Positions 43,115 to 53,679 of a stretch of 64,000 nucleotides of DNA are shown here, in pieces. The notes under the pieces were generated by a model. The model saw only the letters and a list, made by a program, of their open reading frames with translations, was not told the origin of the DNA and did not search any database. The stretch is from contig CM066033.1 of the NCBI GenBank assembly GCA_033557465.1, positions 591,510,438-591,574,437 on the forward strand, written 5' to 3'. The stretch comes from Ichthyophis bannanicus (lineage: Eukaryota > Chordata > Amphibia > Gymnophiona > Ichthyophiidae). Both the position numbers and the translations under genes were made by a program. The number at the start of each line of letters is the position of its first letter. The first letter of the stretch is position 1.

Positions 43115-43665
43115 ACAACAATAACAACTACTATAACAACAATAGCTATGAAAGGAAGATGAATCTTTGTTTAGAGACTGTAGTGTTGTTGGAGTCAAGA
43201 CTTAGAGGAGAGAACTTTATAAGAAGCTGCGGAAAGTTACACACTATCTGCATACAGAAATCATGAAGTTTTAGTGAGTCACCTGTGTACTATAGTTGGT
43301 AACTATCCTCTATATACATGCATAAGTCCCATAGCACATGCTTTCACTGTGGGCCAGCACAGAGGTGAGTTTGAGTGGAGCATGGCTGAAGCACAGAAGT
43401 ACATGGGTAAATTTGTAATATAACATTTACATGCATTCTTGAGAAATTTGGACATAGGTACTTACAGTAGACCAGCCATAGTTTGTGGCCCACAACTAGC
43501 CTGTTGCTGCAGTGAGTGGTCCAAGCAGGAGGGCTGTAAAAATAGAGGAAAAGATCAGAGGAGTTTTGTGAATGAATGATCAAGGTGCCATTAGCTTAAC
43601 AGAGGCCATTTCTGACGAACTGAAGAGGAGCAGGAGGAAATCTACTAGGCCAAAGACTGTATTAA
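43115..43665. other. RTE tail and unique sequence
   Basis: The first 30 bases are the ACAACAATAACA tail of the RTE copy. The rest shows no recognisable gene or repeat. Confidence 0.45.
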
Positions 43666-43679
43666 AAATATCGAAGTAG

Positions 43680-44564
43680 GCTGTTCCGGTGACGTCACCA
43701 GGCAGCATGGCGGTGTCCTAGGCAGGCTCTGCCGTTTTTACCCTGCCAAGGCGAATTAAGCACCCCCCCGGTACCGTAAAAGAGCAGAGTGAGGCAGGCG
43801 TACTCTTGGAGACTTCGCCCGAGTTCCCGAGGGTACTTTTGTTGTGCCGCGACCTCGCCCGAGCTGTTGAAGGAGCCTTTAAGGAGCTGCGGCTGCTAAC
43901 AGTGCCATTCGAGCTGCAGGTGAGCGGGTGCGCTAAGTAGCTGCAGATCTCGGAGCGGTGGCCCCACCTTTCTCTCCCTGCCGCGGACAGCGACTGAGTC
44001 TGGAGTAGCCTGGGCGGCTGGAGCGGGCCTGTGAGGGCGGAGAGAGGACAGTTGGCTCGGAGGTGAGCTCGGGACCCGCGTGGCTGTGCGCTATTGGCCA
44101 CGTGCAGGCGGAGCGGCAACGATATCTCCCCGCGGCCTACTAGGAGCAGGGCTCTCCGGTGGCATCGGAGTGCTGCGGCTCCTGGACCGCGTGGCTGAAC
44201 CCGTGTGAGGGGGGCTGCAGAGAAGGCTGCGACTGCTATAGTGCTGACCTTTGAGAGCGCTGGACTTGTAGCACTGGAACTTTGCGCATGGCAGGGATTC
44301 TGCCTCTAACAACCGACTGTTCAGTTGCTGCAGCATACGGCTGGGCTCGTGTTCTACTTTGACTTCTCCTCTTCTAGCAGTCACTTTGGCCTCCACCTGG
44401 GATTTTCAGGGGCGTTTATGCTCTGATGAAGGTCTAGTCCGTGAGCCCCATAAAGATTGAGGATACAAAACAAATACCCTGATAGAAGGAGTGGGCCCTG
44501 TGGAGACATCTGAGGGGCCTTGCCCGAGCGTTGGGTGGGTTGCCTGCCCTACCTTGGCGACTTG
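43680..44564 (+). promoter_or_regulatory. L1 5' untranslated region
   Basis: 885 bases, GC-rich and CpG-rich, between the target duplication and ORF1. An L1 carries its internal RNA polymerase II promoter here. No specific factor site is claimed. A GTGACGTCACC motif (43690-43700), resembling a CREB/ATF site, lies right at the start. Confidence 0.6.
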
Positions 44565-45599
44565 ATGGCTGGAAAGAAGCCTGGAATGGACTTAAAAACC
44601 TTCTCTTTTAAAGGGGGCGTTGGAGCGAAGTCACAGGCCAACAAGATGGCTGGTAGCGGCGTGGCGATGGAGACGGGAGATGGCGGAGCCGCACAGGGCA
44701 ACACCGGCGAAATCCAGAGCCTGTGGGACGATCTGAAAAGCTGGTTTGAATCTACACAATCGGAGCTGTCTACCTTCAAGTTGGAAGTTCAGAACTGGTT
44801 TAAAGAGTTGAAAGGCGATATGCTCACGCTCGGTACTCGCCTGGAGGAGCTGGAAAATAGAGCAGAGGAGCATGACGAACAGCTTGGCGCTGTTGCCCAG
44901 CGTACCGCTGTGCTTGAGGAGGCGCAGGGCGACATACTGCAGAAATTGGAAGATCTCGAAAATAGATCCCGTCGCTCGAACATTCGAATACGTGGCCTCC
45001 CGGAGGTGGACGGGGCAGTTAACTATGTTGCCCTAGCGGAAGAGTTTTGCAGCGCTGTTCTGAAGGCGGCCGACATGGAAGTGGAGGGGGTGTGCCTCAG
45101 GGTGGACCGGGCCCACTGGTCTCTCGGCCTAAGGCATGACAATAAGGCCAGAGATATTGTCTGTTGTCTACATGAATACCGGTCCAAAGAGCTGGTGTTT
45201 AAGGCGGCTCGAAAGCTGGGGAAACTCCACTGGCATGGGGCTGATGTGGAAGTATTCGCTGATATCTCTAGCATCACTATGAAAAAGCGTCGGGAATACC
45301 AGCAGGTGACGCGGCGGCTCCGAGAAGAGAACGTGCGCTACCGGTGGCTGTTTCCTGTGGGCCTCCAGTTCACCATCAACACTAAATCCTATGTGGCACA
45401 CACAGTGGAGGCAGCCCTTTCAGGGCTGCGGCAGGCGGGATGGTCCAATCTCCCGGTATTGGTACCCGAAGAGCAGGGAGCGAGCGAGAATGGAGGCCTC
45501 CCTAAGCGACCCCAGACGAGTTGGAGTAGAGTGTCCGGAGGAGAGCGGAGGTTACGGAAAACAAAGCCAACCTTGCAGTCTGCAGAGTCTGCCACCTGA
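44565..45599 (+). CDS. L1 ORF1p, RNA-binding chaperone
   Basis: 344 residues from ATG at 44565 (MAGKKPGMDL), close to the usual L1 ORF1p length. The N-terminal part is disordered, then comes a coiled coil at about residues 65-140 with LEELENRAEEHDEQLG and LQKLEDLENRSRR, an RRM-like domain starting RSNIRIRGLPE (about 139-149), and a C-terminal domain with DISSITMKKRREYQQVTRRL. ORF1p forms trimers and coats the element RNA. The frame has no stop, so this ORF appears intact. An upstream in-frame ATG at 44520 is possible, but 44565 gives the better family start. Confidence 0.9.
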   Translation: MAGKKPGMDLKTFSFKGGVGAKSQANKMAGSGVAMETGDGGAAQGNTGEIQSLWDDLKSWFESTQSELSTFKLEVQNWFKELKGDMLTLGTRLEELENRAEEHDEQLGAVAQRTAVLEEAQGDILQKLEDLENRSRRSNIRIRGLPEVDGAVNYVALAEEFCSAVLKAADMEVEGVCLRVDRAHWSLGLRHDNKARDIVCCLHEYRSKELVFKAARKLGKLHWHGADVEVFADISSITMKKRREYQQVTRRLREENVRYRWLFPVGLQFTINTKSYVAHTVEAALSGLRQAGWSNLPVLVPEEQGASENGGLPKRPQTSWSRVSGGERRLRKTKPTLQSAESAT

Positions 45600-46084
45600 T
45601 CTGTGGACTAATAGTTTGATTACACTAGCTACTGATGTTTGGTTAAATTGTTGGGTCTGTGTGGAGGGTGTGGGGAGGGTTTGCTGAAAAGGGGGTAGGA
45701 AAGGGGGTATCTGTGTCTTAATCTGTATCCAAGTGGTACTGTTTGGGAGTTTACAACTTGTCTTGCTGCAGGTTTGGTTTTTTTTAGTGTTATCTGTTGG
45801 GGTGCGAGGGGTTGTGGGGTGGGGGAATTGGTTGAGTAAATGGAATGTTTTATGATCCTACACGGGGTAGTGTAGACTGGGGTACAATGGGCCGGGGGGA
45901 AGGTATATGTAGAAAGCAGGGGGGCTGTCCTGGGTTGACGCGACCTGGAACCGATCTACTTGCTGGATCGGGTGGAGAGCTGGGGGGAGGGGGGTGGGGT
46001 GGCTGGGAGGGGGGAAGGGGAGGGGGTTAGGGTGGGTGGGGGGGATGGGGGTGGCTCTGGCTCAAGAAGTGAAGGGGAAAGTCT
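45600..46084 (+). other. L1 inter-ORF region with G-rich tract
   Basis: 485 bases between ORF1 and ORF2. From about 45960 to 46062 it is almost pure G with short interruptions, a strong candidate for G-quadruplex formation on the sense strand. Confidence 0.75.
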
Positions 46085-47937
46085 ATGGCTGCGCTTAAGC
46101 TGGTGACTATTAATGTTAGGGGTCTGAACTCCTTTTATAAAAGGCAATTGTTTTTCAAAGAATGTTCCCGATTAGAAGGGGATGTTGTTTTTGTTCAGGA
46201 GACCCACTTGCTCCCTAAGGACGAGGGTCGCATGTGGCATTCGCGCTTCCCCCAACAATATTTTGCCTCAAATAAGTTGGAGAAGAAGAAGGGAGGAGTG
46301 GGGTTATTGCTGTCCAGCAAGGTGCTGGGGAAGGTTGAGGAGGTGATTCGGGATAAAGGAGGGCGTTATGTGATGGTCAAGCTACGCTGGGGACAGCAGC
46401 TGTATATTTTGCCCAGTGTTTATGCTCCCAACACTGATCAGGCGACCTTCTTTGGGGGACTAGAGGCCGTTCTTGCACACCAAGGGGATGGGCAGCTAAT
46501 CTTAGGGGGGGATTTTAATGTGGCTCTTAACCCTTTAGTGGATACTTCCAGGGGAGCCTCGTCCGTGACTCGGAAGCATCACCTCCGTTTGAAGCGTTTA
46601 ATGGAGACCCTGGAGGTGGTGGACCTCTGGCGAGAGGTGCATCCTAGCGGACGGGACTATTCTTTTTTCTCCTCCGTGCATGGGGTGTATTCTAGGATTG
46701 ACATGTTGCTTATTGATAAATCCCTGTTGGCTGGAGTGGAAGAGTGTGATATTCGAGAACGGACATGGTCGGACCATGCTCCCGTTACTTGTACCCTGCC
46801 ACTAGGGAACGCGCGTGCTGCCAAGAGGTGGTGGAAGCTGAATGAGGCCCTGTTAGAAGATGCGGAGGTGGTCAAACGAATTCGGAGTGACGTAGAGGAA
46901 TACCTGCTATTAAATGATAATGGAGAGTGTTCACCGGGAATTGTTTGGGATTGCCTGAAGGCGGTGGTCCGTGGGAGACTGGTAGCTCTAGGTGCCCATA
47001 AGAAGAAAATGCGGTTACAAAGGCAAGAGGAATTATTGACCCTGATTGGTGAACTGGAAACGCGTCTGAAGCGGGGGCCGCAGGATGTGTCCATGCAAGG
47101 GCAGTTGAGGAAGGCACAGTTGGAATTGAGTGAATTACACATGCAGGAAATCTGGCATAAATTAAATTTACTACAGCAGCGGTTTTTTGAATTTGGCAAC
47201 AAGGCGGGTAGGTTGTTAGCGGGTAGGGTCAAGAAATTGGCTGTTCGGAATGCTATATTGAAAGTGAAGGGGAAGGAGGGCAGTTTGCTGTGGCTGGGGA
47301 AAGAGATCGAAGACCGGTTTGTCCAGTATTATCGGGAGTTATATACGCCGGAAACTGTAGTGCCGGAGGCTGCGATCAAGGATTTTTTGGATACTATCCG
47401 GCTGCCTCGCCTGTCTAGTGTGGAGTCGGAGGGTCTCGCCCTTCTTATTGGGGAGAATGAGGTCCTGACAGTGATTAAAGGTCTGCGGGCCCATAAGGCT
47501 CCCGGCATGGATGGTTTTCCCAATCGTTTTTACAAAGTTTTTGCGGGGTGCTTGGTCGGGCCTTTGGTGCGCATGTATAACTCTTTCAAAGGGGATAGTG
47601 TCTTGCCACCCTCCATGAGGTTGGCGGGGGTTAGTATTTTACATAAGGAGGGGAAGGATCCCTTGGAGTGTGGCTCTTACAGGCCTATCTCCCTACTGGG
47701 CAGCGATCTTAAGATTTTTACTCGAGTGCTAGCAAATCGGCTGCTTCCATATCTGGGGAAGTTAGTACACCCCAACCAATCTGGGTTTGTGCCTGGGCGA
47801 TACACCTCTGATAACATTCGAAGAGTGTTGAATTTGGTATGGCATGGAGGGAGAGCGGGGGCAGAGATGGCCTTGCTAGCAGTGGATGCTGAAAAAGCAT
47901 TTGACAGGGTGAGCTGGCCTTTCCTGTTTATGACGTT

Positions 47938-48900
47938 TGTGATAAGGAAGCTTATCATAGCTCAGGTAGGAGCTATAGAAAAGATGATGTGACTCTGAAC
48001 AAGCAACCTGTCAGTTCTGGTAGAATTGAGAAAACAGAGTTTTCACATAAAAGACTACCAGTCCCAGAATGCACCAGCTTTCCAGCAGCCATGAGAGGGG
48101 CTGAAGTGAGAGAATGTGTGTGCAATCAAGAGAGCTATGAGGTAATCCCTAAGCACTCATCTCAAAGGGCAGGGCTTGATTCAACACAGCTGCGCTGTGT
48201 TAGGGAGCAGCACACATTAGGAAAGAATAAGAATAGAGATTATTCTTCAGATAATAGTTTCAGCAACAGTTTCAAGAACAGCTTCAGGAAGAGATACAGA
48301 GGGGAGAGCTTCAGCAACGGCTACAAGCACCAGTATCACCTGGAGAAACAGAAGCCAAGCCAAGCAGATAGAGAGAGAAGGAAACTCTCTGGAAGGAAGA
48401 GAAGAAAGGCCATTGGAAGGTCTGGGAGATTCCAAGGCAGTACTCATACTGGGAGGTATTCCAAAAGCCAGCAGAGTCCATTGGACTGGATTCAGCCAGA
48501 GGAATGGAGTGGCAGAGATAGGAATCACCAGTGGCTACCTGGAAGAGAGAAGACTGCATGTGGAAGGGACTTTCAGACCAAGGCCAGAAGGTATGTGAGA
48601 GAAGATCCAGTGTCCAGGGATCAAGATTGGAAGGCTGGACATCAGAATTGGATTACATATTGGCCAGGCTATACAGAGAGGAATAATGATAGCAGGAGAG
48701 GCTCAGGTATGAAAACTGATCCAGACCCTATCTATAATAGAGAATGGCAGCAAGGGAATAAGCATTCTCATGATAGTGCCTTAATGAAAGACTCATCTGT
48801 GCCAATGTATGATATTGACCCTATGATTGTTGATGCAGGGGGAAATACAGCAGATGAAACTATTTACATGGACTGTTCTTTATCTAAATGCTATTGCTAG
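47938..48900 (+). CDS. LTR-encoded basic protein, copy C, intact frame
   Basis: 320 codons plus stop, open from the first base of the LTR (CDKEAYHSSGRSYRKDD) to MDCSLSKCYC. There is no in-frame ATG in the first 50 codons. The family blocks TLNKQPV, HKRLPVPEC, EVIPKHSS, GRKRRKA, PLDW, ARRYVREDPVSRD, DWKAGHQNW, TYWPGY, QQGNKHS, SSVP and PMIV are all present. A Ser/Asn/Phe/Tyr-rich variable stretch lies at about residues 95-125, where copies A and B have His-rich sequence. Strongly basic, with no membrane segment and no enzyme motif. It might bind nucleic acid. Function and parent gene are unknown. Confidence 0.62.
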   Translation, partial: CDKEAYHSSGRSYRKDDVTLNKQPVSSGRIEKTEFSHKRLPVPECTSFPAAMRGAEVRECVCNQESYEVIPKHSSQRAGLDSTQLRCVREQHTLGKNKNRDYSSDNSFSNSFKNSFRKRYRGESFSNGYKHQYHLEKQKPSQADRERRKLSGRKRRKAIGRSGRFQGSTHTGRYSKSQQSPLDWIQPEEWSGRDRNHQWLPGREKTACGRDFQTKARRYVREDPVSRDQDWKAGHQNWITYWPGYTERNNDSRRGSGMKTDPDPIYNREWQQGNKHSHDSALMKDSSVPMYDIDPMIVDAGGNTADETIYMDCSLSKCYC

Positions 48901-49501
48901 TTTTCTATGAGCAAACACATCAGCCATCACAAAGAAACCTAACTTTGTTCTTTATTTCCACTGCAAACAGCTCTTAAAGCAGGATTTGGGTTCACACAGT
49001 AGCAGCCAGCCAGCTAAAGGCTTTCAGCTGGTCCATTGATAGTAATTAGGGCTGCACCTGATTGTGTGTGTGAGCAAGGGAGAATCACTGCTGAGATCGG
49101 CGTGGAAAATAAGCAGAAGTTAACCTAACCAGCAAAGTTTATTCTTTTCTTTGTGCCTTTGTATTTGGTAATTATTTGCTAAGAAAACATTAGCTAATTG
49201 CCTGACAAGCTGAAGGTTGTTTCTGGTTTACTTTGTGACTTTTTGTTATCCATTTTTAAACACTGCAAGCAAGTAACCTCATTTATAGTGCTATCAAGCA
49301 TACATGTGCTGGGTGAATTAAACCCCATCAATAAAAGAAGTATTTTATTGATCTTACCACTTGGTTTCACAACTCAAATTATTGTCATCAGCTGTGTTTG
49401 GGAGTGAATGAACTACAATACCCACAATACCTTGCTAGAATCATATGAATATATGCATCGTCAAGATTGTGTAAGTTCTCACCCTAGGCAGCCGTCTGAC
49501 A
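47938..49501 (+). mobile_element. LTR copy C (solo LTR with coding potential)
   Basis: 1564 bp with TGTGATAAGGAAGC at the left and CAGCCGTCTGACA at the right, flanked by CGTT at 47934-47937 and 49502-49505. AATAAA at 49330-49335, followed by T-rich sequence, fits an LTR polyadenylation signal. Insertion into the L1 RT gene gives an exact boundary, because the L1 protein is known on both sides. The insertion is therefore younger than this L1. Confidence 0.9.
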
Positions 49502-51447
49502 CGTTGGAGCGGGTGGGGATAGCTGGGCCCTTTTTGGATTGGGTGCGAGTTCTGTACCGGAAGCCCCTAGCCTGCCTAAAAATTAATGGTTCTACCACCC
49601 AAGTTTTTGAATTGCATAGGGGGACGAGGCAGGGGTGCCCGCTTTCCCCCCTGCTTTTTATACTTGCCATGGAACCGCTGGCCCAGAGGATAAGGGAATG
49701 TGCAGAGGTACAGGGTGTGGTGGTGGGTGCGACGCACCATAAGATTTCTCTCTTTGCAGATGATATCTTGTTTTTCATCTCGGACCCTTTGAGATCCCTT
49801 CCGGCCATTTTAGAGGACTTGACCACCTATGGTGCCTTGTCAGGGTTCCGTATGAACCCCACAAAGTCTGAGGTACTGAACCTCTCCATAGGTAGGGAGA
49901 CTGTGGAGGGTTTGAAGAAGACCTTTCCGTTTCGGTGGGCTAAGTCTAGCATTCGTTATCTCGGGGTGCAGCTTACCGGCCAGAGCCAGAATCTATTCCG
50001 GGAGAATTACCTACCGGCTCAGAGTAAAGCACTTCGAGAGCTTGAGCGATGGGGGGCTTTTGAGATTTCCTGGCTCGGTCGGATAGCTTTAATTAAGATG
50101 ATCTTGGTTCCTAGGCTCCTCTATTTATTTCTGAACCTGCCAGTTGAGGTCCCAGTCTCTTATTTGAGGAAACTACAGGATAAGCTTTTGCATTTTGTGT
50201 GGCAGGGTAGGAGACCGAGGGTGGCCCGGAACGTTCTGTATGCGCCCCGTCGTCTGGGGGGTATGGGCATGCCGCAGCTGGGTAGATATTACGAGGCGGC
50301 CAGGGTGCGGGCGGTTTTTGAATGGATCTTGCGGGAGGCTGCTGAATGGGTGGAGTTGGAACAGCTGGGGTTAGGGGGGGGAGACGTCTGTCTAATATTG
50401 TATGGGTGAAGGCCACTGGACCTGGGGATCAGGGAGCGGGGAATCCTTACGTAGTGCTCACCCTGCGGTACTGGTTGAAATGGCGCTCCCGGTGGTATGG
50501 TAACCGGGGATGTTCTAAGTTTACACCCCTGCTGGATAACCCGGATTTTCCTCCCGGGAGGTATGATCCTACGTTCCAGAGATGGGCAAGGCAGGGGCTA
50601 GGATGTGTTGGGCAGTTTAAAGAAGGGGAGGTGTGGGTGATCTTTGAAGACCTGCAGAAAGAGTTCCCGGGGTTGGAGGGTGACCGGTACCAATATGTGC
50701 AAGCTCGTCACTTTTGTAAGAGCTTAGCGGGCTGGGGGGGCGGGGGGCACGGAGCAGTTGTGGATGGGCTCGTAGAGGATGGGGTGGTCAAGGGACTGAT
50801 CTCCCGGTTGTACGGGTTAATGGGGACCACGGGTGGTGGGGAGTGGGCCCATAAGAAAGCGTGGGAGCGTGACATACATATGTGTTGGGATGATGACCAT
50901 TGGGAAGTAGTCTATAAGGGCCTGTTTAGTGGGGTATTGTCTAGCTCTATACTGGAGCAAAATTATAAGGTGCTTTATCGGTGGCATCTGACACCCCAGA
51001 GGCTACAGAAATGGTGTGGGGGGTTGGGCCTATGTTGGAGGGACTGTGGGGAGTTGGGGACTGTCATGCACATTTGGTGGGAGTGCCCAAAACTCCGGCC
51101 CCAGTGGTGTGAGGTTGCAGAGTGGCTAGGTGTGGTTTTGGGTGACTGTAGATTTTGGTCCATGTTTGGCTTTGTTGAATGTGGGAGGAGGGTCGAAGTG
51201 GTGCAAGCTGGTGTGTGGGGCCATGAGGCAACTGATTGCAAGGAAGTGGAGGGTAGCATCACCGCCCACCCTAGAGGAAGTCCAACAGCGAGTGGCGCAT
51301 CTTTCCTTGATGTACCGCCTCATGGCCCTACGCCAACAGCGGTTGGTGCGATTCCAGGAAATCTGGGGCCCTTATTTCCGCTGGGCTGAAGGGGAGGGGG
51401 TCACTATTGCTTCCCGGCGAGCCGGGGGGGGGGAGCTCACCCGGTAG

Positions 51448-51858
51448 TGGTCCCCCTTTGTAGTATGTTGGTCGATGTGTCCTTTTGGTAGGGGTTTTAC
51501 CACGCTGATGAATATTGTAGAGGGGCTGTGGGGGTTTAATATATTATTGCGATAGGATGTTTTCAGATTCCGTAATTTGACTTTTACTTTGATTATTCAG
51601 CTGATATTGCCCATGTTTTCACTGTTTAGACCTATTCCTCTTCAGTGCTTACTTCTTTAATTGTTAGTATGGCAGCCAGCCTCGGAGGGGGGGAAGGGGT
51701 GGTGGGGGGGAGGAGGTTGCTCATAATGGGTACAGACAATTGTGTCTTTGGGGTGTGTTTCGAGTTTGTTAGTTTGTGCTAGTGCTGTATAAGAAGTAGC
51801 GTGATTATCGCTCTGTTGTTTTATACTGTGGATACTTTAATAAACTTTTAATGGAAAA
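51448..51858 (+). other. L1 3' untranslated region
   Basis: Contains a G-rich purine tract (about 51685-51716), often found in L1 3' regions, and AATAAA at about 51839 before the A run. Confidence 0.75.
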
Positions 51859-51994
51859 AAAAATATCGAAGTAGAAAAATACTGAATCTCTCCTTTTATA
51901 ACTTTTTGTTATACATAAAATAAAAATCTTAAGCCTTTGTGATGACCTAAGCCCTTAGTTCTGAACTCTACTACACATCTCAGATGCTTAGACC

Positions 51995-52210
51995 TTTTTA
52001 AAGTGCCATCAAGCCAGTGCTGACACTTGATGACCCAGCAGCCCCTTGGTTTTCTTGGCAAGGTATGACTGAAGGTAGGTTGCCAGGCCTTTTCTTCTAA
52101 GGCAATGGAGGATAAAATGACTTGCCCAGGGTCACAAGTAGTGCCAGTGGAAGTCAAACTCTGATCTCTTGGGTGTTAGGCTGCTGCTCTATCCACTAGG
52201 CTATTCCTCA
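51995..52210 (-). mobile_element. tRNA-derived SINE with RTE-like tail
   Basis: The minus strand begins with a tRNA-like head (complement of CTATCCACTAGGCTATTCCT at 52189-52208) and body GACCCTGGGCAAGTCATTTT. The far end GTGCCATCAAGCCAGTGCTG, then ACACTTGATGACCC, resembles the reverse of the RTE terminal sequence at 41185. This is an old copy with a tail type different from the SINE at 36186. Confidence 0.65.
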
Positions 52211-52268
52211 ACTCTTGCCAGAGTGGAGGGATACCCTAGTATTTCCCCATAGGGCCCGATTCTGTCCC

Positions 52269-52716
52269 AGACATAGATCTCCTTTGTACGGCCGGGCTGA
52301 GCAGGACATACAAAGGAAATTGCGATTCTGATCCCGCGGGGCACGTCTAGCCCCGCGGGATCAGAATTGCGAACAGCACTGTATGTGCAGGCTGGGACTG
52401 CGATTCAGTCCCAGCCTGCATGTACAGCAAAGCCCAACTAACTCAGTCAGGGCATTTAAATGGAGCCATGGCGTCATGTTGCCATGGTGCTGTGGCTCCA
52501 TTTAAATGCCGCGGTGCCACCCGCCACACAAAAAGTTAATTCCCCGCAGCCTGACCCCCGATCCAGCCTCCTAAGGCCAGGGTCGGGCTGCAGGGAATTA
52601 ACTTTTGCCCCCCCCCCCCGTCCCTTCCGTGCCCCGGAGCTGCTGAAAAGACACATCCAGGAAAGTTATTCCACCCAAGGGGTGGAATAACTTCCCAGGA
52701 CATTTTACCTGCCCTG
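52269..52716. repeat. Array of consecutive hairpins
   Basis: Six or more successive inverted repeats. TCCTTTGTA/TACAAAGGA spans 52271-52316. TGATCCCGCGGGGC/GCCCCGCGGGATCA spans 52329-52365. GCAGGCTGGGACTG/CAGTCCCAGCCTGC spans 52388-52420. GGCATTTAAATGGAGCCA/TGGCTCCATTTAAATGCC spans 52452-52512. AAAGTTAATTCCC/GGGAATTAACTTT spans 52532-52606. GAAGTTATTCCACC/GGTGGAATAACTTC-type arms span 52660-52700. CCCTGGACGTA at 52711-52722 is matched by TACGTCCAGGG beyond the L2 at 55775. Probably a non-autonomous foldback-type repeat. Family unknown. Confidence 0.8.
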
Positions 52717-52789
52717 GACGTACAGCGCCCAACATCAGAATTACCCACTCTCACATTGCACACCAACCTACACCACCAACCCTACAAAC

Positions 52790-53677
52790 CACCACCACCT
52801 CTCCATCTCTCTCATAAACGCTCGCTCAGTCAGGAACAAATACCACATGCTCCGGGACCTGATCACAACTGAGAAGATTGACATCCTCTGTGTAACAGAA
52901 ACCTGGCTAACAGACCACGACACAGTAGTAATGAACCAACTAACACCAAAGGGATACCACCTCCAACACTGCTCCCGGACACATGCCAAAGGTGGAGGTG
53001 TAGCCATCATTGCCAGAGACAACCTCCACCTCCGGACCCACGCCGCAGAAACCTCCAACGAAGCAGACATCCTCACCCTCACCAACAAATACCTCTCGAT
53101 ATGCCTGATCTACCGTGCACCCACCACAACCTCTGACCTACCACAGATTCTACACCTCATCTCCGAAAGCACCAGCCCTTCAAAGGAACAAATTATCCTA
53201 GGAGACTTCAACCTCCCATCACTCCAGGAGAAGCAAGCAGAAACCTTCCTCGACGCCATGACAGCAATGGACCTGACACAAATCATACAAGAACCAACAC
53301 ATGAAAAAGGAAACATACTTGACCTCATATTTCTAAACTCCCAAACCGTCTCCTCATACAGAAAACCAACAATCTCGCCAGTACCGTGGTCAGACCACTA
53401 CATTATCAACATATCCCACACCTATCAACCCAAAAATAACAGAGAAAACAAACACCACGCAAGGAGATTCAAAGCATTTAACAAGGAAGACTTCCTAACA
53501 AAAGCCCTGCCTAACTTACACACAGACTCCAACAACCTTGATGTCCTGATCCACAACTGGAATACCACAATCTCCTCAGCAGCCAGCACAAATAGAAACA
53601 GCACCCAACACCAGACCCATCTCCTCAAAAGCCCGATGGTTCACCCCCTGCCTCCGCAAACTGAAAACCAGACTTAG
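52790..53677 (+). pseudogene. L2 endonuclease domain
   Basis: ISLINARSVRNKYHMLRDL opens the domain (no ATG before 52847), followed by DILCVTETWLTDHD (catalytic Glu), GGGVAIIARDNL, ICLIYRAP, IILGDFNLPSL (catalytic Asp/Asn), GNILDLIFL and PVPWSDHYII. The frame is then lost at 53677 and continues in another frame toward RT. Core endonuclease residues are intact. Confidence 0.9.
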
Positions 53678-53679
53678 AA

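Larger units (their letters stand above)
46085..51447 (+). pseudogene. L1 ORF2p endonuclease/RT, split and frameshifted
   Basis: The start ATG at 46085 opens the endonuclease: TINVRGLNS, VVFVQETHL (catalytic Glu), LILGGDFNVALNP, SRIDMLLID and TWSDHAPVT. RT follows with KAPGMDGFPNRFYK, SYRPISLLGSDLKI, NQSGFVPGRYT and LLAVDAEKAFDRVSW, up to the LTR insertion at 47937. After it come TRQGCPLSPLLFILA and LFADDILFF (active site, about 49753). The register on both sides of the insertion is the same. Then a shift near 50385 and another near 51150 break the C-terminal part, which holds the Cys-rich CWRDCGELGTVMHIWWECP motif (about 51030-51090). Confidence 0.92.
43680..51858 (+). mobile_element. L1-clade LINE, full length, split by LTR copy C
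   Basis: GC-rich 5' region, ORF1 (44565-45599), ORF2 (46085-51447) and a 3' region ending AATAAACTTTTAATGG and an A run. The flanking sequence AAATATCGAAGTAG occurs just before (43666-43679) and just after (51861-51874) the element, a long target-site duplication typical of target-primed insertion with A-tail. Without the LTR it is about 6.6 kb. ORF2 has two late frameshifts besides the LTR. Confidence 0.93.

Noticed and set aside
44091..44396. Antisense frame of 101 codons in the L1 5' region
   Set aside because: GC-rich open frame opposite the 5' untranslated region with no recognisable motif; probably chance.
46657..47232. Minus-strand frame of 191 codons
   Set aside because: Shadow of L1 ORF2 on the opposite strand.
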